Shown here piece after piece: positions 23,346-33,845 of a DNA stretch of 64,000 bases. Position numbers and translations under genes: made by a program. Numbering within the stretch: the first letter of the stretch is position 1; each line of letters starts with the position of its first letter. Origin of the DNA: Manduca sexta (Eukaryota; Arthropoda; Insecta; Lepidoptera; Sphingidae); the NCBI RefSeq assembly GCF_014839805.1, contig NC_051134.1:8153170-8217169 (forward strand), written 5' to 3'. The notes below the pieces were generated by a model. That model was not told the origin of the DNA. It was given only the letters and a program-made list of their open reading frames with translations, and searched no databases.

Positions 23346-23477
23346 CAACATGACATGAATATCATGCAGATACAATTGTAATCCTGCCTACATGTTGAAG
23401 GGAAGACATGTTTATAAATATATACTACCTTAATTCTTGGATATCTCTGGTAAAAATACCAGCTATATGCCTTTTTA

Positions 23478-23632
23478 TATGACGGCGATAGGGCAAAACG
23501 TTCTCAACTGGAGACCACATACCCGCAAGCACAGTGTTGGACGTCCACTTGCAAGGTGGACAGACGAATTGATAAACATAGGCCTATGTTCAGCAGTGGA
23601 CTTTATGTGGCTGATGATGGTGAAGATATGCC
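23478..23632 (+). pseudogene. RTE-type LINE 3' end, internally deleted
   Basis: The frame reads VLNWRPHTRKHSVGRP, LARWTDELI and then directly GLCSAVDFMW. It keeps the RTE C-terminal signature (NWRPHTRKHSVGRP against the family EWRPRTGRRSVGRPP) but lacks the VAGxRWM block. The terminal 'ggcctatgttcagcagtgga' and 'ggctgatgatgg' follow the usual RTE end. It is truncated and non-functional. Confidence 0.75.
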
Positions 23633-23639
23633 CTTCTAT

Positions 23640-25470
23640 TAGTGTCATAACAAACTTTTTTATTTAAATGTTTTTAGAAAAACTAAAAATCATTATTAAT
23701 AAAATACACGTTCAACAAACCATTCAGACATTGTATTGACGTGGATTTTGCTTTATAAACCTTAATCTTAATACAGTAGAGTCTAGAGACACAACCCGGA
23801 GCCAAATATGTTTGCCCAAAGTGACGTTTAAACCGATTACAGACAGCCAGGAGAGCGGGGGGAGGTCGCGTGAGGTTCACTCAAATTGACACGAAACATC
23901 CGAGTTTTATATACGAAGAGTTTCTTGGCTCCACCGAACACCAATTAATATTAAAGCCTTCTAAGACGTTGCACCGAAGAGCAACTGGGTATGCGGCTTG
24001 CGGAGATTATTTTAATGGGTTGGGAAATAATGAAATTAAATAAACGTTTTTTGTATAAATAGATGACAGACGAGTCGTTAATTCTTGGTAATAGTAAGTG
24101 ATAAAAGCTGTCCAAAAAAAATAAATTATTAAATACATATTGATATTCATTTAGGCCTGGAAAGGTTATATTGTGTATCCGACTGGAGAACCATGCTTAA
24201 AGGGCTCTCGTAATGGACTGTTGAGGTACGTTCCGCAATTTCAGCTTCCAATATACCTTTGAGACACACTATAGATAATATTTTGACGAAACACAGAAGA
24301 TGGTATAGTAATTCCCCAGAAGCCACTGCTGCCAGTCAGGTTGCAGCGCGCCGTGCAGTGTAAAGGCGCATGGTGGGCGGACAGCGGTCGGCGCGAGCGA
24401 CTCTGCCGCTGAAGCGCGCGATTTATTGCCCGCGCTGATTTATGGCGCCAGACATACTCGCACCGATTAATGGAAACACTCGTTCCCGCTTTAATGTTTA
24501 ATTCAATTCATTATTCGCGTTTACGTGGAGTTTCGGTCGGGGCGATGCCACTTCATTCATATACGCACATCTACATATTTAAGTACATGTTAGTAGGAAG
24601 TCTCATAGCATACACGTAACGTCATCATTATTTTAATTTATCTTTTTTTTTGTAAATCACGTAAGAGACAAAAAGGTATAGCATCGACTAAAGGTTTACT
24701 TGAGGAAGGTTTATGACAATGTCGTGTTGCGCGGGGATAGTTTTAATTGTGTGCTACGTCACCTTAATTTTCTGTAACATTATGGAACCTTACGAATATA
24801 AGTTCATAATAAATTGCGTAGACAATATTTTTACCGTGTAGATTAACTATTAAAATTAATATTCATAATAAACTCAATTAAATAAGAAATTGTCATTGAT
24901 GTTTAAATACGTCGGTAACAATGTTTCTCAGCGCTCTCCGGAGAGCTGCAGTTGACAGGGATTATGTAAATTCCTGTGGGAAGGTGGCGCGGGACAGGGG
25001 AAAGAGAGCAAACAAACTCGATCCACTTGGTTTGACGAGAAAAGCCTTATGAAATAAATACAATCAGGGCTTGGGTCTGCTGAGAGAATTGTGTTTATAT
25101 CTTTTTTATTTATCACAAGCGAAGCTTACAGAACAATAATAACTAAAGATAACTGAATGAAAATCTTTATGTAAAGAAAGGTAGGGAAAATAACTGCCAG
25201 AGATTCTGAAATTAGGCTAAGCCGGTGTCTTATTATAATATTTCGTGTTTGTGTGTAACATAAGAGCAAAGGAGAGAGAGTATGCCTAAAAAATGACCGG
25301 AGTTTCTGTAAAACTAAAGAATAAAAATATACATTGAATTAGAACAAGTAACTTCAAATTTCTAAAACACTATACATTGCACCATATTTAACATATTGCG
25401 TAGTGCATTGGGATCGTATTATTCTTTCAAACTCTTTATAAACTGAACTGTACATTCATCTTAAAACTTC
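23640..25470. other. Non-coding stretch with a CpG island
   Basis: No gene is recognised. A GC-rich island at about 24345-24545 carries GATTTATTG and GATTTATGG 17 bp apart (24420 and 24437), words like posterior Hox or Cdx sites. The remainder is AT-rich. The short frame at 24928-25116 has no known motif. Confidence 0.55.
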
Positions 25471-25481
25471 TTCTATACTAA

Positions 25482-25722
25482 TCGACTACCTTGGTGGCGT
25501 AGTAGTTATGTGTACGCGGTACGAGTATGACTACGGCTATGGTTCAAATCCCGGGTCGGGCCAAAAGTTTTGTGACTGGGTTTTTTCATTAAAAACAGGG
25601 AGAGAACAGAGAGTGCACCTATGCACTGCGCTCACACTTGTGCACTATAATATCTACTGCGTACCTGGCTGATCTCCGCTGAGATTGGGCGCTGTGGCCG
25701 AAATTCGGTCAGGAGGGATTCA
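25482..25722 (+). repeat. tRNA-derived SINE (family C)
   Basis: The head 'ccttggtggcgtagtagtta' and the B box 'ggttcaaatcccgggtcggg' (from 25541) are tRNA-like. The body continues through 'tgggttttttcatt', 'gcactataatatctactgc', 'ggctgatctccgctgagatt' and 'gtggccgaaattcggtcagg'. The same body occurs at 33493-33845 and 38775-38905. Polymerase III promoter boxes and lack of coding capacity fit a SINE. Confidence 0.75.
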
Positions 25723-26230
25723 CCTATATTCCACATACTACAAAACTAAATACGGGTCTAATACCATTTCGTCGTATCAGTCGAAGCTAAAGGAATTTAC
25801 TACGTATATGAAAGGCGTCTCGAGGTTATTTCGTTAGCAATCAATAAACCTACTGCAATCAGGTACATTCAGATGACGCACGACTCTGAGTCGTGTGTCT
25901 ACGATAAAAATAAATATGACTATAATAAATTACGTGGCCTATAGGTATAATGCTCTTTGAATTTGATAAGAGATGTTGCATTTTTTAAAAGCATTTTGCG
26001 ATTTTCATACTGTTGTTATTGTTAAGACAATTGCACTGAGAACTTCAAAGAGCAATCAAACAAGGCCAACAGATTATTAATGACACGTTTTGTTATTACA
26101 TCTACAAACTCTTTCAGTTTATAAGTAATTAGGGTAATTACGGAGTTGAATAAAACACTATAAGTATCAAAGATTCTCACAATTGTCTAAGTCTAAGCAT
26201 CTAAAATACAAACTAATAAATAAATAAAAT
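25723..26230. other. AT-rich non-coding sequence
   Basis: No gene or repeat is recognised between the two SINE copies. Confidence 0.55.
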
Positions 26231-26236
26231 AAAATA

Positions 26237-26432
26237 ATATCAGCCCTGTATTATATACTTGCCCACTGCTGAGCAAGGGCTTCCTCTACTACTGAGAGGG
26301 ATTAGGCCTTAGTCCACCACGCTGGCCTAGTGCGGATTGGTAGACTTCACACACCTTCGAAATTTCTTGGGATTTGAACCTGCGGACATTAGTCTCGGCA
26401 GTCCGTTCCACACTCAACTAGGCTATCGCCGC
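26237..26432 (-). repeat. tRNA-derived SINE (family B), internally shortened
   Basis: On the plus strand it opens 'atatcagccctgtattatat' and ends 'caactaggctatcgccgc'. On the minus strand this gives a gcggcgatagcctagttg head, a B-box-like ggttcaaatcccaag and the 3' body (cactaggccagcgtggtgga). The central segment present at 30979-31301 is missing. This SINE type is widespread in Lepidoptera. Confidence 0.85.
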
Positions 26433-27855
26433 TTCAAACTAATACTTTTTATCAATATAATCTGATCTCAGAGTCGTTCCATGACTTGTGTAAGACGGCT
26501 GCGAGTCCAATAAGAGTAATCAGGTGTCAGTATTGATGCGAGTCGCGAGCTCGGAGCCTGTGACGAGCCCTACGTATGCTCCGGACTGCGCTTTCTGTCA
26601 TACGGCCATACAAACCGCGAGTATACCATATTTTATTTAGGTTTTTTTAATGGTACCCTAAGATGATACTGGGCTGGTCAAATTCACTGTTAAGTGGCAA
26701 TTTACCAGTACAATGGCAGTGTGATCCAAATGTAATTTACCTGGTTCTAAGACAGATAATACAGTTTAGTCCAAATAGAATGTTAATTGAACTACGTTGC
26801 TTCCATTGGGAGTTGTTGGGTTTGCATTTTGTACATCAGTGGACTCAAAAAGGCGGTTTCCTGGAATGAGACCGTATGGTGTTTTTTTTTTTTAATGATC
26901 AGTATCTAAGTGGGTGCAATATGTTTGGTACTCTCACAAAAATAATGTAACAAATACTCGGTAATCTTCTCTGTAATATACCAAAATGATACCCGAATAT
27001 GATAGCTGTAGTATAGTAAAATTAGCTTATATTAAGCCGGTAAAGTCCGTCCGCTCGCTTCGTGTCTGCACATAATGTGCGTTTCGCGTCACGCCCGCCA
27101 TTCCTCCAGCAATATTGTCTAAAGCAATTTGTATGTAAATCAATTGTTGTTAATACTATTTATGCCGATGGTTATTGAGCATCACTATTTACTTTCACTC
27201 ACCAAATCACACACTTGAAAACCGTCTCTACCACTTACATAATACGGTTAGCTTTTGTGTCGAGATGTTAAACGCTTGAGGAAAAAAACACGATGGTGGG
27301 ACGTGCCGTTAGAGAATTGTTAATAACGAAATATCTCGAGCTGGCTGTAGTGGTTATAAATTTTATTGTATTATAAATAAGAAATTTATGAATTTATCAG
27401 CCTTAAGTACGCAGTACGAGAAGTATTTTGTAGCTCTCGTAAAACGTTCGCTTTACTGCTAATGTTAATCAGAAAGTATTCGTACGGTTTGGCGGATTTT
27501 ATATATGGACGATAAATGGATAAAATTCTGTACGAGAAATCATCGGCTTGTTGACTTTATTGAGCTGTGTCAGCATAGCGCTGTGTATGTGCTGAATCAA
27601 TGGCATAGTTTACGACGTCCTCTGCTAGCCCTTTGTTGTAATACTCGTATTGCGACGGGGATAAAGTGAATTCTGCTTGTGAGTATTATGCTGTAAATGT
27701 TTTTGTCTTACGTCATACTGAACAAGCAATTTACTCACCTAATGCTAAGGGCTACTACCGCATACAAACAGTAGAAACATTACTGAATACTTTGACAACC
27801 CCAACTTCACCTCATCGCATTGCACTCGACGACGCCCCAAGCCCAAGATTATTTT
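26433..27855. other. Non-coding stretch
   Basis: No gene is recognised. CGGTAAAGTCCG at 27038-27049 repeats the 12-mer seen at 2737-2748 and heads a CpG-bearing patch to about 27110. The open frame at 27666-27905 ends inside the next repeat and is not a gene. Confidence 0.55.
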
Positions 27856-27859
27856 TCCT

Positions 27860-27945
27860 TTTTTTTATGTCTTTGAATGACGAGACGAGCTTGCCGTTCA
27901 CGTGATGGTAAGCGATACGACCATCCATAAACAGTAGAAACACTT
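27860..27945 (+). repeat. Fragment of the cctgatggtaagcgatacgacc repeat
   Basis: 'tttgaatgacgagacgagct' and 'gatggtaagcgatacgacca' followed by 'cataaacagtagaaacac' match a common lepidopteran repeat. A related variant sits at 40790-40915. Only the 5' part is present because the next repeat begins directly after it. Confidence 0.65.
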
Positions 27946-27948
27946 TAT

Positions 27949-28155
27949 TTATAATAACTAGCTGGTGATGCGATGTCCTCCGCATGAAAAAGTTTCCGGG
28001 GTTAAAGTCCTCCTATGTGGTTTTTCTGGATAAAAAGTGGTCTGTGTCCTTTCCTATGGTGTAAGCTAACTCTGTAGCAAATTTCATCAAAGTCTGTTCA
28101 ACAATTTAGCTACATAGAGACAGATAGAGTAAATCTTACAGTTATAATATAAGTA
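27949..28155. repeat. Common lepidopteran repeat, opposite orientation to 7296-7572
   Basis: It runs from 'ataactagctggtgatgcg' through 'cgcatgaaaaagtttccgg', 'ggataaaaagtggtctgtgt' and 'caaatttcatcaaagtctgt' to 'ttataatataag'. This is the reverse orientation of the repeat seen at 7296-7572. Confidence 0.65.
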
Positions 28156-28815
28156 TTTATATGTATACTCGTATATGTGTTTTATATAACATTCTCATTA
28201 AATTACTCTCACTTCCAGAACAAAAAATATTCTATTAAAGTTTAATGTTACTTGTTTAAGTTGTAAGTAAAGGTAGTAGGGATAATTCTGAAGGACTGAT
28301 TGTTCACAAATCTCAACACATCTGTCGCGGAAGACCGCGAAATATTTCAATAGACGTAGATTGTAGGTACAGAGATTTTTTGTTTATTACGAATGATGTG
28401 GGTAGATAAAAACTGTCTGAGAATTTACTCAGTATATAATATTGGCTGCTTTCTGTTCAAAAGTTATTCTGTAAAGTGTGTGTGTGTGTGTATCTAAGTT
28501 GACGTCGCTACATAAATTGATATGGTAATCCTGCTGCGGCAGAAGTGTACGTTTGTACAGAGAGTTGATGGCTTAGGGTTGACTGTTAAGGTAGGTTGGA
28601 GGTCACCTGAGCAAGAGCCCGTTTAAAATCTCGGGCATACTGTCACTGCCCGGCTCAAATGTAGTCACTGAGCCAATGCAGTACATTTGCATTAGCCTAT
28701 GTATGCTAGCATTATCTAAGGAGAATAATATAATAGTGGCTTATTCTTATACGCACGATATAAATGTATATAATACGTTTAATGAATACCAATTCGTTAA
28801 CGCGACAAATGACGG
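28156..28815. other. AT-rich non-coding sequence with a (TG)n microsatellite
   Basis: No gene is recognised. A run of about seven TG units lies near 28477-28491. Confidence 0.55.
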
Positions 28816-28817
28816 GT

Positions 28818-28965
28818 TGAAATGAAATGATTTATTTGAATCTGTAAAATGTTATACATTATTTAGATTTCGTCAATATTAACTCTACCACCAGTTCGGA
28901 AAGCAGTTTTCACCAGAGAAGAACGGGCAAGAAACTCTGGTGTTGCTCTTTTCAATCAGTTTAGG
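28818..28965 (-). repeat. LINE 3'-UTR fragment (taccaccagttcggaaag type)
   Basis: The plus strand contains 'gatttatttg', 'ctaccaccagttcggaaagc' and 'gggcaagaaactctggtgtt' followed by 'gctctttt'. These are hallmarks of a LINE 3' UTR that I recall from many lepidopteran sequences. The tail-like caaataaatc lies on the minus strand, so the element points left. No open reading frame remains. Confidence 0.6.
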
Positions 28966-29915
28966 GTAAAGACTACAGTACATGATAAAGTGAGAAGAGA
29001 AAAAAAAGTTTAGAGCAGTTCATTTATAGGCTCGTGAAATAAGGAATAAATTAATTTAAATTTTTATATGACTGCACAACCCTCTCAGGAATCATGAAAT
29101 TTCCCTATTATCCTTATTATTATTTCCTTCCAGCACCTCTAGCAATCAGAAATTAGAAATTTTAAGCGAAATGGTTCGCGACAACATCCACATTTTTAAA
29201 CTCCAGAACCACGTGTGCTGGTTTCTTGATATCTTGAAGCATGAAGAAACAATAACGAGGAAAGCTAAATCGTACTCACGAAAGTTACGTCTCTCAATAT
29301 TCCAAATTTTACTGATTTCCATGACCTGGTAATAAACAATATTGTCTATTGTAGATAACGCGCGTAAAGAACAGTAAATCTACAAACGAGTCGAGGGATA
29401 AAAAATGATTCAATACACTTTGTATCCCATTTATTTGGCAATTACAGCACGTCGTGGCGCGGGCCTCTTCGGCTGGGTTAAGCAAATAACTAAACTGGCC
29501 ACAAATCACAGCCGTATCGGATTAGCGGCTCCATACGTTATTTATGCGCTGACTACGCGATACGTGACCGAGAACTAGTAAATGTAGAGGATGCGGTAAT
29601 TTAAAACACGGCTTATTGTTGTAAGCGTTTTTAATTAGATTTGTAAAACTTTACTATAATTAGTATTTTTAAAATAGCTGTTATTAGATTTTTTATATTG
29701 CCACATATGTGTGTTTAAAACCAAACAATGACGCGGTCTCGACTACCACTTGGCCAGTGTTTATTTTTTCAAATTTGAAGTTTGTAACTGAAATTATTAT
29801 AATAATATAGCAAAAACATCATTTTGGCGATTATTGAGAGAGGGGAAAATGAGAAAATGGGTCATCTTTTGGTATTATTGCCACTCATTAACATCCCCAA
29901 CACAATAAAAAACAT
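28966..29915. other. Non-coding stretch
   Basis: No gene is recognised. The moderately GC patch near 29450-29580 includes a 66-codon minus frame without known motifs. Confidence 0.55.
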
Positions 29916-29921
29916 CGATAC

Positions 29922-30178
29922 ATCATCATCAGCCACATAAAGTCCACTGCTGAACATAGGCCTCCTCTAAAGAGTTCCATACCGACCATGCATCCAGCGT
30001 ATTCCAGCGACCTATATGAAGTCGTACTTCCACCTTGCAGGTGCGTGGTACTCGAAAACTTTATGCCCCATCTGCCGTAAGTTCTGTGAAATATGTGCCC
30101 TGCCCACTGCCAATCATATGTCGTACCTTAATCCATGAGATATCGATCCTCCAGAGGCAGTTGCTTCGCACAGTAGAC
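29922..30178 (-). pseudogene. RTE-type LINE 3' end, broken by stops
   Basis: On the minus strand the recognisable pieces are RAHISQNLRQMGHKVFEY, ARWKYDFI, VAGIRWM and then 'ggcctatgttcagcagtgga' and 'tggctgatgatgatg'. The order matches the intact tail at 19845-20051, but at least two in-frame stops and a frame change interrupt it. It is an old, dead copy ending in the ATG tail at its left edge. Confidence 0.75.
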
Positions 30179-30179
30179 A

Positions 30180-30975
30180 AAACATAAACATACCTACCTC
30201 ATGCCTTCTCCAATCCCCGTTCAGTCTGTGTTGAAGGCGCTGGCGTCTATTTATCGCGTGTCCTCGCGCCGCGCGTGTCTCGGCCCGCGACCGGCCTGCG
30301 ACGGATAGCTTAATTAGTTACCACCACTCAAACAACTAATAGAAATGGCACACATAAAGAGTATTCTTAGAAATAGAGAAAGAATGGGATTTATTCCTGG
30401 GACTATACTATGGCTCAACGACGATGTATGGAAGATGACCTAAATATAATAAATAAATTAGTCATGTTTCTATCGTTTTTTGCTTACTATTAGTAAGAGC
30501 AGGTGAGAGTCTAAATATGTTGTTTATCAGTATAATATGAAGCGGGGTAGGTATAGGACACATTAGAACAATCCATTAGGACGAAATAATATATAGTATC
30601 GGTTATGTTTGCATAAGAGTAAAAAAATTTCATTGTTTTGAAATTTATATAATTTTTTTAATCGAGCGAAATTCTAACCTTTGATATTTCATTTATTAAA
30701 AAAACGACATGCTAGTTACAAAAACATTTTCCACACTACGTCACAAACGCCAAAAATATCGGGAGGACGTGTCTAGGTCTCCAAAGCACTGGGTAATGTA
30801 ACGCAAGTGTATCCATTGTTTATTATCATAAATCAGCGGGCGACAGCGCGGCTCGCTGCGGCTTGCGCTGTCAATGCGCTGCCAACCTCCGCACTCCAGA
30901 CCTTACCACCTACACACTTGATACAAGGACTGTTGCTAGTTATTTTCAAATTGAGGTTTTGAATGAAAACACGAT
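30180..30975. other. Non-coding stretch with a CpG patch
   Basis: No gene is recognised. A strongly CpG-rich patch near 30240-30305 is followed by 'gcttaattagttacc'. The remainder is AT-rich. Confidence 0.55.
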
Positions 30976-30978
30976 ATA

Positions 30979-31301
30979 GCGGCGATAGCCTAGTTGGAAG
31001 TGGAACGGACTGCCAAGACACAGGTTCAAAACCCAAGGGCATGCACCACTGACCACTGAATGTTCGAAAGTTATGTGCTTACTCTTTGTGAATTATCGCT
31101 TGCTATAGCAGTGAAGGAAAACATCGTGCAGAAATCTGCATACCTAAAAAGTTCTCTGTAAGCATTTGAAGGGTATGTGTAATCTGCCAATCCGCACTAG
31201 GCCAGCGTGGCGGAATAAGGCCCAATTCCTCTTAGTATTAGAGGAAGCCGATGCCCAGCAGAGCGACAGAAAAATAGTAGGGCTGATATTTTTACTGTTA
31301 T
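30979..31301 (+). repeat. tRNA-derived SINE (family B), near full length
   Basis: The head 'gcggcgatagcctagttgga' holds the A box and 'caggttcaaaacccaag' the B box (about 31021-31037). The body reads 'gtgaaggaaaacatcgtgca', 'caatccgcactaggccagcg' and 'agtagggctgatattttt'. This is the fullest copy in the window. Minus frames over its head are a known antisense artefact. Confidence 0.85.
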
Positions 31302-33485
31302 TGATCGAAGACGCTGCAGGTGTTGGGCCGACTTAAAAACGGCGAATTTTTTGTATTTGTGATCTGCGATATTGTGGGCCTTTGTGTTGCATGTCTGAAA
31401 ATGCATTATAATATATTATAATGACGATTAAATAATAAGAAGAGCAAATTGTTCACCTATTAGGATGGTAATCATCTCAGAATAATTCAAGACATGAGAT
31501 GTTAGGTCTTATAATGTCAAGTAATATAATTGAATTTAATATCCTTTTTATTAGTAATTATTTTTAAACAAAATATCAAAATACTCTCAGTATATTTTTT
31601 TGCTAACTGTTATCTATAAAAGTAGAGAAATAAGGATATGGTCTTTATTTATCTTTAGGAGATATAATATGTCAGGCCAAAAGGAGTTAAGGAAAGGAAC
31701 AAGTAAATAATACATGAAGTAATGCGACTTAGGAACAAACACAGGCCAGAAGATATACAAATGGAGAAGAATAATTTATTCCTGAACCAGAGAAAAGTTA
31801 ATCATTTAATACTATACAATAATAAGCAGCTATATAATGTTCAATAGCCAACATTTATGGTAATCCAACATCAGTACGAAATGTTTTACTATCTGATACC
31901 GACCACCAAAATTATTTAGATACTCATATATCAAAGAATATTGTCAAGAGGTCGTCTCAGTTGCCGGCGACCCCTGTATATATTAATATATACACGAGTA
32001 TATTTGACCAAATTCAGTACCATTTTATTATGACCAAATTGGACCGTCACAGCAGTATTATTAAGTATGATTGAGTCTAGACACAAATTAGACATCAACT
32101 GTTACGATTTTATTGTCCAAAGCAATTCCATTATTTTGTGGAAAAAAACATAAACAAAATTCATTCGCCGGCGAACAGATAAAGCCAGATAAAAGATACT
32201 CGTTGAGGCAAAATAACGTAAACGAATAAAAAACATGAGCGTCAGAGTACATTGCGAGAGAAAGTTACGATTTGTCGTATCAGAGTAGTATGCTAAATAT
32301 GTTTCGTTCAACTGAACATATTGTTATACAGTATAATATATCTGGGATCTTAATAATTTGGTAGAATCACTATTTTCATCTAAACGTATATTATTAATTA
32401 AGAAAAAAGAAATCAGTTTAGGTTTACATAAAAAACTTTAAAGTAATAATGAGTTAAACACGCCTATCTGCTAACTAGTCAAATTTATTACTAGACCCAA
32501 TAAATAACTCCGGTCCAGAAGTCAAGGTAAATCAAAGTGTTTTAATTATATCTTTGTATTAGAATAAATCGCACCGACACGATATATCGGACTCTATTTA
32601 TGCTCATATCATCTCACCCCACAAGGTCGAGGCGCCTACAACTGCGCCGTGACTCGATACAATTCAAATAATCAGACTTGGGCCTGTGACGCTTCTCATA
32701 AATCAATATAAACGTAAACGTCATTTTGTACGCTCGTAAACAACTGTTCGGACTCCAACATAAGTGAAAACATAATAAAAATCAGTGGGGATGTTGACTG
32801 ATGTAGAGTTTACTTATTCTACTGACTTTGAGACATAAAAACAATATAAAAAAAAATGGGTGAACTTGAAGATATAAGCGTTTAAAATATTTATAAAAGT
32901 AATCCCTCTCTTCCTTTCGAAAAACAGAATTGTACGCACTACATATCACAGGTAAAGAGCCAATACTATCTCTCAAAATGTGGACTCTACAGCACAGCAA
33001 AAAAAAAAAACATTTCACTGCCTAAAAAAGTAACAAATTGAGTGATTGAATAGCTTAAGTAAGATACATAAGGATCAAAACCTAGAATTCTCAAAAAATG
33101 TTATTATATATAAAGATAAACCACATCAACGTATGACATCAATAACAGATCATACTACTACTGTCTGATGAATGTATAAATCTTTAGAACTAAAACAACT
33201 AATATATTTTGTTTTTATAACCGAGGACAACATATCTATTCTCAAAGATGGTAAACAGTTGTCGATCGAGATAAACGGCGACCTGTTTAGAAGTTAGCTT
33301 CGTATTTTGTAGCAAGAAGTGTTATAGCTGTAACAATTGCAGTGGAGATGTGGTCGCGATCCAATTTTGCGATTGCAGCGTGCGATTTGTAAAAAGCTTT
33401 TAGTTCATGAGATTGACAAAAGGTACCTACAGTCTGCAATAGAAGTTTATTTACTTTACTTTATTAATACTTTGACTAAGAATAT
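31302..33485. other. AT-rich non-coding stretch with a repeat scrap
   Basis: No gene is recognised. 'agacatgagatgttaggtct' with 'tataatgtcaagtaat' near 31490-31525 looks like an internal scrap of the cctgatggtaagcgatacgacc repeat. The minus frames at 32102-32311 and 32782-33018 lie in AT-rich DNA and show no known motifs. Confidence 0.55.
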
Positions 33486-33492
33486 GACATCT

Positions 33493-33845
33493 AGAACTGC
33501 CTCGGTGGCGTAGTTGTAATTATACATAGTACGGGTGCTTTTACCGCGTTGAGGTCCTGGGTTCTAATCCCGGGCTGGGTAAATAACAATTGTGTCTGGG
33601 TTTCCTGTCTTAAAAATTACTCAGTCGCAGCCTAGAGTCTGAAAGTTGGCGGTGTGATACCCCCGTGCCTCGGAAAGCATGTAGAGTCGTTGGTTTTGCA
33701 CCTGATATTTCTCCGGTTATTTTGGATTGCCGTCTCACCGGCCTATGAGAGTGAAGGAACAGATTATACTATAATATATTTTGTGTACTTGGCTGGTCTT
33801 GGTTGAAATTGGTCGCGGTGGCAGAAATTGCTTTAGGAAGTAATC
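33493..33845 (+). repeat. tRNA-derived SINE (family C), long copy
   Basis: The head 'actgcctcggtggcgtagtt' and B box 'ctgggttctaatcccgggct' are tRNA-like. The body adds 'cagcctagagtctgaaagtt', 'cccccgtgcctcggaaagca' and 'tgccgtctcaccggcctatg'. It then shares 'gagagtgaaggaac' and the 3' part with 25482-25722 and 38775-38905. It is longer than the 25482 copy, which lacks the middle. Confidence 0.75.

Noticed and set aside
30833..31042. 69-codon minus frame beginning MPLGFEPVSW
   Set aside because: It is an antisense reading of the tRNA-like head of the SINE at 30979-31301.
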